A DNA stretch of 64,000 bases from Paenibacillus wynnii. GTDB taxonomy: Bacteria > Bacillota > Bacilli > Paenibacillales > Paenibacillaceae. The notes beneath the pieces are model-generated. The model worked only from the letters and a program-made list of their open reading frames with translations, searched no databases and was not told where the DNA came from. The stretch is from assembly GCF_000757885.1 (NCBI RefSeq), contig NZ_JQCR01000002.1:2666001-2730000 (forward strand), read 5' to 3'. The first letter of the stretch is position 1, and each line of letters begins with the position of its first letter. Below are positions 56,357-64,000 of the stretch, piece by piece. The translations under genes and the position numbers were made by a program.

Positions 56357-56390
56357 ACGCCATGTCCCTTTTAGGGGCATAGCGTGGTTG
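56357..56390 (+). terminator. Hairpin after rpoC
   Basis: CACGCCATG-TCCC-TTTTA-GGGG-CATAGCGTGG stem; no T tract, so may be a weak terminator or 3' end stabiliser. Confidence 0.45.
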
Positions 56391-56426
56391 CCTGTTATGA
56401 ATATAATAAATTTTATCCTTAAATTC

Positions 56427-56455
56427 TTGACATCATCGAGTGTTGATGCTAAAAT
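56427..56455 (+). promoter_or_regulatory. Promoter of the L7Ae-rpsL-rpsG-fusA-tuf unit
   Basis: TTGACA (56427-56432), 17-bp spacer, TAAAAT (56450-56455). Confidence 0.75.
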
Positions 56456-56507
56456 GTTTAAGGTGCGTGAGTAGCCATGTTATCCTTTTTCATTGGAGGA
56501 ATTGATA

Positions 56508-56759
56508 ATGACTGATGATAGAGGACTACAGGATGCTCAAGTCAAGATCGGGACCAAGCAAACCGTCAAGGCGGTTGAGATGGGCCTAGCCGCAGAAGTC
56601 TATGTGGCAGAGGACGGAGATCAACGGCTTACTTCCAAGATTGTTATGCTTTGTAGTAAACAAGGCGTCAAAGTCACTTATGTGGATACGATGCTGAATT
56701 TAGGCAAAGCCTGCGGAATTGAAGTGGGCGCTGCTATGGCAGCCGTCTTAAAACAATAG
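56508..56759 (+). CDS. L7Ae-family kink-turn RNA-binding protein (YbxF-like)
   Basis: 83 aa from ATG 56508, 7 nt after GGAGGA. L30e/L7Ae fold: KIGTKQTVKAVEMGLAAEVYVAEDGD, VMLCSKQGVKVTYVDTM and LGKACGIEVGAAM. Bacillus YbxF (rplGB) binds kink-turns and lies between rpoC and rpsL as here. Ribosomal role inferred. Confidence 0.93.
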   Translation: MTDDRGLQDAQVKIGTKQTVKAVEMGLAAEVYVAEDGDQRLTSKIVMLCSKQGVKVTYVDTMLNLGKACGIEVGAAMAAVLKQ

Positions 56760-56901
56760 CTCTAGAAACGTTTTTGTACCGGGGGTACATACTTCGGATG
56801 CAAGGACTTTTCATTTGTCTTTTTATGAACCACCTGGGTCTGTGGACTTAATAATGAGGTTTATAACTAGATAATCATTTCAGGAAGGGGGTGGCAACAA
56901 C

Positions 56902-57321
56902 ATGCCAACTATTAATCAATTGGTTCGTAAAGGCCGTCAAGCCAAAATCGAGAAATCTAAATCTCCCGCTCTTCAAAAAGGTTATAACGCCCTTAAGCGT
57001 GAGAGTACAAATTTGAGCGCCCCGCAAAAACGCGGTGTGTGCACTCGTGTAGGTACTATGACTCCACGTAAACCTAACTCAGCACTTCGTAAGTATGCCC
57101 GTGTTCGTTTGACGAACCGTCTCGAGGTAACAGCTTATATCCCGGGTATCGGACATAATCTACAAGAGCACAGTGTTGTATTACTTCGCGGAGGTAAAGT
57201 AAAGGACCTTGCAGGGGTTCGTTATCATATCGTTCGTGGCGCTTTGGATACAGCAGGTGTAGCTAACCGTATGCAAGCTCGCTCTAAATATGGCGCGAAG
57301 CGTCCAAAAGCTAAAAAGTAA
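56902..57321 (+). CDS. rpsL: 30S ribosomal protein S12
   Basis: 139 aa. [12 protein letters not shown] start, [19 protein letters not shown] decoding-centre loop with the Lys and the second loop [20 protein letters not shown]; both carry the streptomycin-sensitive consensus residues. RBS GGGGGTGG. Confidence 0.98.
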   Translation: MPTINQLVRKGRQAKIEKSKSPALQKGYNALKRESTNLSAPQKRGVCTRVGTMTPRKPNSALRKYARVRLTNRLEVTAYIPGIGHNLQEHSVVLLRGGKVKDLAGVRYHIVRGALDTAGVANRMQARSKYGAKRPKAKK

Positions 57322-57369
57322 GACAAAAGACAAATAAGAATAATAACCATTTAAGAAAGGGGGATATCC

Positions 57370-57840
57370 ATGCCACGCAAAGGTCCAGTTACTAAGAGAG
57401 ACGTATTGCCAGATCCGTTGTATAATAGCAAGTTGGTTACTCGTTTGATCAACCGCATTATGCTGGGTGGTAAAAGAGGTGTCGCTCAAAGCATTCTGTA
57501 CAATTCGTTCAAGTTAATTCAAGAACGTACGGGTAAAGATCCGATGGAAGTTTTCGAAGCTGCCATCAAGAATATCATGCCGGTTTTGGAAGTAAAAGCT
57601 CGCCGTGTCGGTGGTGCTAACTACCAGGTGCCGATTGAGGTTAAACCTGAAAGACGTACTGCTTTGGGATTACGTTGGCTTGTAAACTACTCACGCAACC
57701 GCGGTGAGAAGACTATGGAAGAGCGTTTGGCGGCTGAGATCATCGACGCTTCCAACAACACAGGGGCTTCCGTTAAGAAACGTGAAGACACACACAAAAT
57801 GGCTGAAGCAAACAAAGCGTTCGCTCACTACCGTTGGTAG
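57370..57840 (+). CDS. rpsG: 30S ribosomal protein S7
   Basis: 156 aa. [20 protein letters not shown] start and [21 protein letters not shown]; 16S 3'-domain assembly initiator. RBS AAAGGGGG, 48 bases after rpsL. Confidence 0.98.
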   Translation: MPRKGPVTKRDVLPDPLYNSKLVTRLINRIMLGGKRGVAQSILYNSFKLIQERTGKDPMEVFEAAIKNIMPVLEVKARRVGGANYQVPIEVKPERRTALGLRWLVNYSRNRGEKTMEERLAAEIIDASNNTGASVKKREDTHKMAEANKAFAHYRW

Positions 57841-57887
57841 GATTATAGTCATTCAAATAACTTCTATTTTGAAAGGAGATCCATTTC

Positions 57888-59966
57888 ATGGCAAGAGAGT
57901 TCTCCTTAAAAAATACACGTAACATCGGGATCATGGCTCATATTGATGCTGGTAAAACAACTACCACAGAGCGGATTCTTTTCTACACAGGCCGTACGCA
58001 CAAAATCGGTGAAGTTCACGAAGGTGCTGCTACAATGGACTGGATGGAACAAGAACAGGAGCGCGGAATTACCATTACTTCCGCTGCTACTACCGCTGCT
58101 TGGAAGGGCTACCGCATTAATATCATTGATACCCCGGGACACGTTGACTTCACTGTTGAAGTTGAACGTTCCCTTCGTGTATTGGATGGAGCAGTAGGCG
58201 TATTCAGTGCGAAGGAAGGCGTTGAACCTCAGTCTGAAACCGTATGGAGACAGGCTGACCGTTATGGCGTTCCTCGTATCGCATATGTAAACAAGATGGA
58301 CATCATTGGTGCGGACTTCCTTAACGTTGTTCAAGCTATGCGCGAACGTCTTATGGCGAATGCAGTAGCTATTCAACTTCCAATCGGTGCTGAGAATGAT
58401 TTCATTGGAATCATCGATTTGGTTGAACAAAGAGCACATATCTTCAAAGATGATATGGGCCGCGACGTTGAAGAAACAGATATTCCAGCTGAATATCTGG
58501 AGCAAGTTGCTGAATTGCGTCTTGAGTTAATCGAGAAGGTAGCAGAACTTGATGAAGATCTAACGATGAAATATCTGGAAGGTGAAGAAATTACAGTTCC
58601 AGAAATCAAAGCAGCTCTGCGCAAAGGCGTAGTAGAAGTTAAGATTTTCCCTGTAATTGTTGGATCCTCATACCGCAACAAAGGGGTTCAGCTTATGCTG
58701 GACGCTGTTATTGATTACTTGCCAGCTCCTACCGATGTACCATCTATCACGGGTCACCTTGATGATGGAACTGAAACGATTCGTCAATCTTCGGATGAAG
58801 CGCCGTTCTCATCTTTGGCATTTAAAATCATGACAGATCCTTATGTCGGCAAACTTACGTTCTTCCGTGTATATTCAGGTGTCCTGGAATCCGGATCTTA
58901 CGTATTGAATGCTACTAAGAACAAACGGGAACGTATTGGACGTATCCTGCAAATGCATGCTAACAGCCGCCAAGAGATTTCCGTTGTATACTCTGGTGAC
59001 ATCGCTGCAGCTGTAGGTTTGAAAGATACTAGTACTGGTGATACACTGTGTGATGAGAAGCATCCAGTAATTCTGGAGTCAATGAACTTCCCTGATCCGG
59101 TTATCGAAATCGCTGTTGAACCAAAAACCAAAGCCGACCAAGATAAATTGGGCGTTGCTCTCGGTAAGTTGACTGAAGAGGATCCAACTCTTCGTGCACA
59201 TACTGATGAGGAAACTGGCCAAACCATCCTGGCAGGTATGGGTGAACTTCACCTTGAAATTATTATCGATCGTATGCGCCGTGAATTCAACGTTGAGACT
59301 AACGTTGGTAAACCACAGGTAGCATATCGTGAGACTTTCAAGGCACCAGCTCGCGTCGAAGGTAAATTCGTTCGCCAATCCGGCGGTCGCGGTCAGTATG
59401 GTCACGTATGGGTTGAGTTTGAACCTCTCGAGGCAGGTATTGGCAATACATTCGAAAGTAAAGTTGTCGGTGGATCGGTTCCTAGAGAGTACATCGCTCC
59501 TGCACTTGCTGGTATTGAAGAAGCTATGAAAAATGGTGTCATCGCAGGCTTCCCGCTTGTTGATGTTAAAGCCACTGTCGTAGATGGTTCATATCATGAT
59601 GTTGACTCCAACGAAATGGCATTTAAAATTGCCGGATCAATGGCACTCAAAGCGGCTAAAGAAAAGTGTAAGCCTGTACTGCTTGAGCCAATCATGAAAG
59701 TGGAAGTAACTGTTCCTGAGGAATATATGGGCGATGTAATGGGTATGCTGAGTTCCCGTCGCGGAAGAATCGAAGGTATGGATTCCCGTGGTGGAGCGCA
59801 AATTATCCGGTCTAAGGTGCCTCTTTCCGAAATGTTCGGATACTCCACAACCCTCCGTTCTGGTACACAAGGACGCGGCGTATTCTCGATGGAACTCTCT
59901 CACTATGAAGAAGTTCCTAAATCCATTTCGGATGAGATCGTTGCTAAGAACAAAGGCGGAGAATAA
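57888..59966 (+). CDS. fusA: Elongation factor G
   Basis: 692 aa translocase GTPase. G1 [14 protein letters not shown] (17 on), G2/switch [12 protein letters not shown]3 DTPGHVDF, G4 NKMD; domains II-V follow, with [18 protein letters not shown] in domain IV. RBS AAAGGAGA. Ordinary length. Confidence 0.98.
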   Translation: MAREFSLKNTRNIGIMAHIDAGKTTTTERILFYTGRTHKIGEVHEGAATMDWMEQEQERGITITSAATTAAWKGYRINIIDTPGHVDFTVEVERSLRVLDGAVGVFSAKEGVEPQSETVWRQADRYGVPRIAYVNKMDIIGADFLNVVQAMRERLMANAVAIQLPIGAENDFIGIIDLVEQRAHIFKDDMGRDVEETDIPAEYLEQVAELRLELIEKVAELDEDLTMKYLEGEEITVPEIKAALRKGVVEVKIFPVIVGSSYRNKGVQLMLDAVIDYLPAPTDVPSITGHLDDGTETIRQSSDEAPFSSLAFKIMTDPYVGKLTFFRVYSGVLESGSYVLNATKNKRERIGRILQMHANSRQEISVVYSGDIAAAVGLKDTSTGDTLCDEKHPVILESMNFPDPVIEIAVEPKTKADQDKLGVALGKLTEEDPTLRAHTDEETGQTILAGMGELHLEIIIDRMRREFNVETNVGKPQVAYRETFKAPARVEGKFVRQSGGRGQYGHVWVEFEPLEAGIGNTFESKVVGGSVPREYIAPALAGIEEAMKNGVIAGFPLVDVKATVVDGSYHDVDSNEMAFKIAGSMALKAAKEKCKPVLLEPIMKVEVTVPEEYMGDVMGMLSSRRGRIEGMDSRGGAQIIRSKVPLSEMFGYSTTLRSGTQGRGVFSMELSHYEEVPKSISDEIVAKNKGGE

Positions 59967-60074
59967 TATTTGTTTTGATTTGCCGTCCGGGTATAACCAC
60001 TAAGTCACCCTAGATTAAGCATACAACGGACGGCTCCAATATAAGGAACCCCACATTAAGGAGGAACTGTTCAA

Positions 60075-61265
60075 ATGGCAAAGGCAAAGTTTGAACGTAA
60101 CAAACCGCACGTTAACATCGGTACTATTGGTCACGTCGACCATGGTAAAACGACTCTGACTGCTGCAATCACAACTGTATTGTCCAAAAAATACGGTGGT
60201 GCTGCTGTAGCATTCGACCAAATCGACAAAGCTCCTGAAGAGCGCGAGCGCGGTATCACTATTTCTACAGCTCACGTTGAATATGAAACTCCTAACCGTC
60301 ACTACGCACACGTAGACTGCCCTGGTCACGCCGACTATGTTAAAAACATGATCACTGGCGCAGCGCAAATGGACGGAGCGATCCTGGTTGTATCCGCAGC
60401 TGACGGCCCTATGCCGCAAACTCGCGAGCACATCCTGTTGTCCCGCCAAGTAGGTGTTCCTTACATCGTTGTCTTCTTGAACAAATGCGACATGGTTGAA
60501 GACGAAGAGCTTTTGGAATTGGTTGAAATGGAAGTACGCGATTTGTTGAACGAATATGACTTCCCAGGTGACGATACTCCAATCATCCGTGGATCTGCTC
60601 GTGAAGCTCTTGCAAATCCTGAAGGCGAATATGCACAAAATATTATCGATATGTTCGAAACAATCGATACTTATATTCCGCTTCCAGAACGCGATACTGC
60701 TAAACCTTTCTTGATGCCTGTCGAAGATGTATTCTCCATCACTGGCCGCGGTACTGTGGCAACTGGTCGCGTAGAACGCGGAACAGTTAAAGTCGGAGAA
60801 GAAATCGAAATCGTTGGTATTCACGAAGAAACTAAGAAATCAGTAGTTACGGGCGTTGAAATGTTCCGTAAATTGCTTGATTCCGCTCAAGCTGGCGACA
60901 ACATCGGCGCATTGCTGCGTGGTGTTGACCGTACTATGATCGAGCGTGGACAAGTATTGGCTAAACCGAACTCCGTTAAGCCACACACTGAATTCACTGC
61001 ACAAATCTACGTTCTGACTAAAGAAGAGGGCGGACGTCACAAACCATTCTTTACTGGTTACCGTCCACAGTTCTACTTCCGTACAACTGACGTAACTGGC
61101 ATCATCAACTTGCCAGAAGGTACTGAAATGGTTATGCCTGGTGACAACATCACTGTAACTGTTTCCCTGATCTCCCCTATCGCTATTGAAGAAGGAACTC
61201 GTTTCTCCATTCGTGAAGGCGGCCGTACAGTTGGAGCCGGTACTGTAGCATCTATCCAAAAATAA
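60075..61265 (+). CDS. tuf: Elongation factor Tu
   Basis: 396 aa. G1 GHVDHGKT (19-26), RGITIS switch, G3 DCPGHADY, G4 NKCDM, G5 SA; domains II and III complete. RBS AAGGAGG. Codons are the most biased in the window, as expected for high expression. In the 108-base fusA-tuf gap GCCGTCC (59981) and GGACGGC (60028) are complementary over a long loop. Confidence 0.99.
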   Translation: MAKAKFERNKPHVNIGTIGHVDHGKTTLTAAITTVLSKKYGGAAVAFDQIDKAPEERERGITISTAHVEYETPNRHYAHVDCPGHADYVKNMITGAAQMDGAILVVSAADGPMPQTREHILLSRQVGVPYIVVFLNKCDMVEDEELLELVEMEVRDLLNEYDFPGDDTPIIRGSAREALANPEGEYAQNIIDMFETIDTYIPLPERDTAKPFLMPVEDVFSITGRGTVATGRVERGTVKVGEEIEIVGIHEETKKSVVTGVEMFRKLLDSAQAGDNIGALLRGVDRTMIERGQVLAKPNSVKPHTEFTAQIYVLTKEEGGRHKPFFTGYRPQFYFRTTDVTGIINLPEGTEMVMPGDNITVTVSLISPIAIEEGTRFSIREGGRTVGAGTVASIQK

Positions 61266-61266
61266 T

Positions 61267-61343
61267 TTCAGTCTATCCTTAATGGATAGATACTGAAACT
61301 TTTAGAACAGAGGGTCTTCTCACGAAGATTCTCTGTTTTTTTA
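61267..61343 (+). terminator. Tandem hairpins ending the str operon
   Basis: First: TTTCAG-TCTATCC / GGATAGA-TACTGAAA + CTTTTAG. Second: AACAGAGGGTCTTC / GAAGATTCTCTGTT then TTTTTT (61306-61343), a strong Rho-independent terminator. Confidence 0.9.
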
Positions 61344-61355
61344 TATTGATAACGC

Positions 61356-61395
61356 AAAAAGTCTGAGACTGGTATAATACCAGCTCAGACTTTTT
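61356..61395. terminator. Nested bidirectional terminator
   Basis: AAAAAGTCTGAG ... CTCAGACTTTTT with an inner CTGGTA/TACCAG hairpin; mainly serves the minus-strand cupin operon. Confidence 0.8.
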
Positions 61396-61404
61396 AATGA
61401 TTGA

Positions 61405-61746
61405 CTACACTTCTTGAGCGTATATAGGACTTGGTATTTTGCATAGAACAACATGCAGACTAGCAGGAGCATCACCGCTGTTACTATAGGCAAAGGCTTC
61501 TTCACCACCAATGTGGATCGTTTCTCCTTTCATCAGGGGAGTGTCTTCTCCATCAACAGTCATCGTTCCGTTCCCTTCAAGTCCCAAAATATATACATCA
61601 GTTCCAGGGTGTTTATGAGTAGGTAAGGTTTGACCGGGCATAAAGTTCAAGATAAATACAACACTCTCACCTTTTTGAAACAATATTTTTTTCGTAAAGC
61701 GTTCCTCTTGATATTGTACAGCTACTACTAGTTGTTTCTTTTCCAT
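61405..61746 (-). CDS. Small cupin-domain protein
   Basis: 113 aa single cupin beta-barrel. Motif 1 PTHKHPGTDVYILGLEGNG (H, H, D/E metal positions) and motif 2 region GEEAFAYSNSGDAPASLHVV. Likely metal-binding, cytosolic. RBS GAGGAGGAA on the minus strand. Last gene of the leftward V4R-DUF2249-cupin operon opposite the Fnr-like gene; a role under oxygen limitation or nitrosative/oxidative stress is inferred from context. Confidence 0.85.
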   Translation of the reverse strand: MEKKQLVVAVQYQEERFTKKILFQKGESVVFILNFMPGQTLPTHKHPGTDVYILGLEGNGTMTVDGEDTPLMKGETIHIGGEEAFAYSNSGDAPASLHVVLCKIPSPIYAQEV

Positions 61747-61779
61747 GATAAAATTCCTCCTCGATTTTGGGTGTTCTAA

Positions 61780-62025
61780 TTACATCTTTACACACATTAA
61801 ACGGAAATGATTGTCCTCCAGCTGATTGATTATGGATGAGATTCCAAGAGATTCAAGCGCTGCAACAAGCGGTTCTGCCCGATGAGGTAAATGAATTTCG
61901 ATTACAGTGCCTTGCTTCGCTTCACTTACAAACTGCATGAGCTCCTGCTTAGGGTGTTCTCCCCTCAAGACGCTTTCACGCAAATCCAGAATGGCAACGT
62001 CACCTTTATAATTTACGTCTAACAC
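61780..62025 (-). CDS. DUF2249-like (TusA-fold) small protein
   Basis: 81 aa from GTG (62025-62023), 5 nt after AGGAGGT; longer in-frame starts would overlap the upstream gene. Pattern VAILDLRES...HPKQELMQFVSEAKQGTVIEI..PHRAEPLVAALES resembles DUF2249, a TusA/SirA-related fold found with anaerobic and NO-metabolism genes. No Cys in the usual TusA position. Function unknown; family call moderate. Confidence 0.65.
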   Translation of the reverse strand: MLDVNYKGDVAILDLRESVLRGEHPKQELMQFVSEAKQGTVIEIHLPHRAEPLVAALESLGISSIINQLEDNHFRLMCVKM

Positions 62026-62047
62026 TTCATACCTCCTGTGAAAAGAC

Positions 62048-62494
62048 TTAGAGTCTGACTTCATACTCACAATGCTCATGCCCCGTTACATTACACTTTA
62101 TTTCCTTTACAGAAACCTTCTTATTCAGAATCTTGCATAATGCACCTTCCAGCATAGCGCCTTCTAAATCACAAATCATTTTTTCCTCTAGAAGGGGAAG
62201 TCCTATACAAAAGCAATCCTCTACAGCAATATTTATTCTACGCTCATCTTGATAAACGATACGTGGAATGCCAATTTTCAACCGCTCAAATAATTGCAAT
62301 AAATCATCGATTGACTCAACGGGCAAGTTCTCGCCAATCTTTCGGCCAATGGTTACGGTCGTTCCTTTACCACCTAATGGTAAACCCTGACTCATACCGA
62401 TTAGCCTGATCGTGCGGAATAACTCTAGCGGAACGGTATCGCCAAGGATCTTCCTATTCATTTTTTTCATATCTTCAAAAGAATAAGATAGCAT
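62048..62494 (-). CDS. V4R-domain protein
   Basis: 148 aa. C-terminal part LEGALCKILNKKVSVKEIKC-NVTGHEHCEYEV follows the 4-vinyl reductase (V4R) small-molecule-binding domain pattern, with C134 and the HC pair at the end suited to metal or cofactor binding; further Cys at 94, 96, 108, 120. V4R proteins bind hydrocarbons, tetrapyrroles or redox cofactors and often couple to regulators. RBS GAGAGGG, ATG at 62494. First gene of the leftward operon. Confidence 0.75.
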   Translation of the reverse strand: MLSYSFEDMKKMNRKILGDTVPLELFRTIRLIGMSQGLPLGGKGTTVTIGRKIGENLPVESIDDLLQLFERLKIGIPRIVYQDERRINIAVEDCFCIGLPLLEEKMICDLEGAMLEGALCKILNKKVSVKEIKCNVTGHEHCEYEVRL

Positions 62495-62559
62495 ATGTTC
62501 ATCCCTCTCTTACTACATCTTCTATATACGTATTGTGACATAGAGGGGAGACGATAACC

Positions 62560-62573
62560 TTGATATAGATCAA
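62560..62573. promoter_or_regulatory. FNR-type operator
   Basis: TTGATATAGATCAA: perfect TTGAT-N4-ATCAA. Centre 62566.5. If it acts at -41.5 for the leftward operon, transcription would begin near 62525, with CACAAT as a weak -10. Confidence 0.75.
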
Positions 62574-62589
62574 GTAATAATAATTTACT

Positions 62590-62607
62590 TTGTGATGGTG
62601 ATCACAA
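62590..62607. promoter_or_regulatory. CRP/Bacillus-Fnr-type operator
   Basis: TTGTGATGGTGATCACAA: perfect palindrome containing TGTGA-N6-TCACA, the consensus used by E. coli CRP and by Bacillus subtilis Fnr. About 60-75 bases upstream of the regulator gene start; TATAAG at 62637 or GATAAG at 62626 could be its -10. Confidence 0.75.
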
Positions 62608-62666
62608 GGAGCTGGGACATTCATTGATAAGGTTAGTATAAGTATCAGTTAGAAAGGGGCGGTGGT

Positions 62667-63365
62667 ATGGGTTGTTCCAGTTGTTGCGATTCAGCATCCT
62701 GTGTCCGTCGTGTACCTGTGTTTAATGGACTTTCCGATGTTGAAATCAATCAAATTGAAGGCCTTGTAGATTCAAGACCTTATGATAAAGGGGCTTTTGT
62801 TTTTAGAGAAGGGGAGAGATCAGACTCATTATTTGTAGTGAATGAGGGTCTGATTAAGCTCACACAGAGTAGTCGCGACGGTAAGGAGCATATATTGAAG
62901 TTTCTTTTCCCGGGGGACTACTTTGGACAGTTCGCGTTACTCCAAAACAAACAAAACTATGTGAATGCAGAGATTATTGAAAGCAGCACGGTGTGCCTTA
63001 TACATCGCAAGGACTTTATCCCATTATTAGAAAACAACACAACTCTGGCTTATAACTTCCTATTATCCATGAGTGAACAGCTTCATCATGCTGAGGATTG
63101 GGCCGCAGCCCTTCATATGCTGGAGGTCGATAAACGTTTGGCTAAGATTCTACTGTATTTTCATTCTAAGGATACACTAAATAGCAAGGTGAACTTGCCG
63201 GCTTCCAAAAAAGAGATAGCAGCAATGATTGGGACAACCGCTGAAACGCTTAGCCGTAAGTTGAATCAATTCGAAGAGCTTAATCTCATTAAAGTTAGCA
63301 GAAGAGTTATCCACATCCTTGAGTTGGAGGATCTGCAGCATTTAGCTGGTACAAATCGCAGTTAA
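62667..63365 (+). CDS. Crp/Fnr family regulator with N-terminal Cys cluster (likely Fe-S, oxygen/NO sensing)
   Basis: 232 aa. N-terminus MGCSSCCDSASC has C3, C6, C7, C12, a candidate [4Fe-4S] ligand set as in Fnr proteins. cAMP-binding-like beta-roll (about 20-125; FPGDYFGQFALL), long dimerisation helix (YNFLLSMSEQLHHAEDWAAALHM), then HTH with SKKEIAAMIGTTAETLSRKLN; ETLSR matches the ExxSR recognition helix of Fnr, which reads TTGAT half-sites. RBS AAAGGGG, ATG 62667. Divergent from the V4R operon and upstream of the globin gene. Confidence 0.88.
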   Translation: MGCSSCCDSASCVRRVPVFNGLSDVEINQIEGLVDSRPYDKGAFVFREGERSDSLFVVNEGLIKLTQSSRDGKEHILKFLFPGDYFGQFALLQNKQNYVNAEIIESSTVCLIHRKDFIPLLENNTTLAYNFLLSMSEQLHHAEDWAAALHMLEVDKRLAKILLYFHSKDTLNSKVNLPASKKEIAAMIGTTAETLSRKLNQFEELNLIKVSRRVIHILELEDLQHLAGTNRS

Positions 63366-63368
63366 GTT

Positions 63369-63396
63369 AACCGTTTCATTCTCTCATGAATGAGGC
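63369..63396 (+). terminator. Terminator after the Crp/Fnr gene
   Basis: AACCGTTTCATTC / GAATGAGGCGGTT then TTTTTTC. Confidence 0.88.
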
Positions 63397-63570
63397 GGTT
63401 TTTTTCTGTGGAGATTATTCTAAAAATTTATTTAAAAATTGTAGCAAAGATATTCATACTAGATTCATATATACCGATGATAACTATAATTATCTTAATT
63501 TCCGTCATTATTCGACAAAAGACAATATCCCTTGCTTATATAACATATTTGGAGAAAAGAGAGTGGTACT

Positions 63571-64000
63571 ATGGAAAAATGTCCGTTTGCATTTATGCAC
63601 GCTTTAGTTCCACAGAAAAAAGATATGAATTCTCCCGCCGCTCCCAATATGGATTCTAACGCACACTCCTTCATTACCGGTTCTTCTTTTCACGCTCTTG
63701 AGGGTCATGAAGAGTTAAATGAACAAATGAAGATGATTGCTCTTACTGAGGAAGATTTAGGCCTGCTGCGTGAGATGAAGCCGTCGGTGGAACGTAACAT
63801 TGAGTATATTATTAATCAATTTTACAACTCGGTGTTGGGTGTGGAGAAGCTGGAAGAGATAATCATTGAACACAGTAGTATAGACCGTCTTAAAAAGACA
63901 CTGCGTGATCATATTATTGAGATCTTTGACGGCAAGGTAGATCAAGCATATATAGCTAAGCGCTTGGTTATAGCAAGGATTCATAAAAAGGTAGGACTTG
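63571..64000 (+). CDS. Globin-coupled sensor / HemAT-like protein (N-terminal part, cut by window end)
   Basis: No stop before the window end; ATG 63571, weak RBS upstream (AGAGAG). 143 residues visible. Residues about 65-143 match the HemAT-type sensor globin: LREMKPSVERNIEYIINQFY, HSSIDRLKKTLRDHIIEIFDG, KRLVIARIHKKVGL; His138 in IHKKVGL is the expected proximal heme ligand. A 55-60 residue N-terminal extension begins MEKCPFAFMH; its KCPF (a CP motif) resembles heme regulatory motifs. Probably an oxygen-sensing chemoreceptor, but the output domain is not in view. Confidence 0.85.
   Translation, partial: MEKCPFAFMHALVPQKKDMNSPAAPNMDSNAHSFITGSSFHALEGHEELNEQMKMIALTEEDLGLLREMKPSVERNIEYIINQFYNSVLGVEKLEEIIIEHSSIDRLKKTLRDHIIEIFDGKVDQAYIAKRLVIARIHKKVGL

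Noticed and set aside
60015-60824. 269-codon antisense frame over tuf
   Set aside because: Shadow of EF-Tu; no independent signals.
63386-63659. Two short overlapping frames between the Crp/Fnr terminator and the globin gene
   Set aside because: No RBS, overlap the terminator and the globin start; AT-rich noise.

Overview
This window is chromosomal DNA from a low-to-moderate GC Gram-positive spore-former, most likely Paenibacillus or a close relative. Supporting evidence: Bacillota-type rRNA sequences, strong AAGGAGG Shine-Dalgarno sites with many TTG/GTG starts, a ctsR-to-tuf gene order like that of Bacillus subtilis, a sporulation sigma factor gene (sigH), a CtsR operator, a cysteine T-box, and Paenibacillus-like proteins. 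The genus is an inference from sequence memory; the species cannot be named.

Layout. 1-2047: end of an exopolysaccharide locus (truncated GT2 glycosyltransferase, WcaJ-type phosphoglycosyl transferase). 2382-9304: secreted GDPD-like protein, then pcrB, pcrA, ligA, separated by intergenic DNA rich in palindromic repeats. 9492-17098: accessory block with secreted alkaline phosphatase, an ABC transporter with a His-rich loop plus lipoprotein (possible metal system), a fused cytochrome b/sulfite-oxidase-fold protein, and a radical SAM/SPASM peptide maturase followed by a tiny putative precursor peptide. 17456-18712: Fsr-like MFS exporter on the minus strand. 18860-24290: an rRNA operon (two promoters, 16S, tRNA-Ala, 23S, 5S, terminator). 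24291-24671: a cluster of DnaA-box-like 9-mers. 24672-25841: Eis-like acetyltransferase.

25894-61343 is a long conserved housekeeping block: CtsR-controlled ctsR-mcsA-mcsB-clpC; radA-disA; pssA; a minus-strand cysteine-rich small protein; PIN/TRAM protein; ispD-ispF; gltX; T-box-controlled cysE-cysS-mrnC-rlmB-rae1; sigH; rpmG-secE-nusG; rplK-rplA; L10 leader-rplJ-rplL; rsmC-like methyltransferase; rpoB-rpoC; L7Ae-like gene-rpsL-rpsG-fusA-tuf. It covers proteostasis, DNA damage signalling, isoprenoid and cysteine supply, tRNA charging, rRNA processing, transcription and translation.

61405-64000 is an accessory redox module: a minus-strand operon (V4R-domain protein, DUF2249-like protein, cupin) divergent from a Crp/Fnr regulator with an N-terminal Cys cluster, then a globin-coupled (HemAT-like) gene cut by the window end. 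The divergent region carries one perfect FNR-type and one perfect CRP-type palindrome.

Most unusual items: the radical SAM locus whose peptide frame continues past a TAA; a perfect 50-bp palindrome inside the cys T-box leader flanked by a duplicated T-box core; two related long palindromic intergenic repeats; an array of four short hairpins; the DnaA-box-like cluster; and the Fnr/V4R/globin module.
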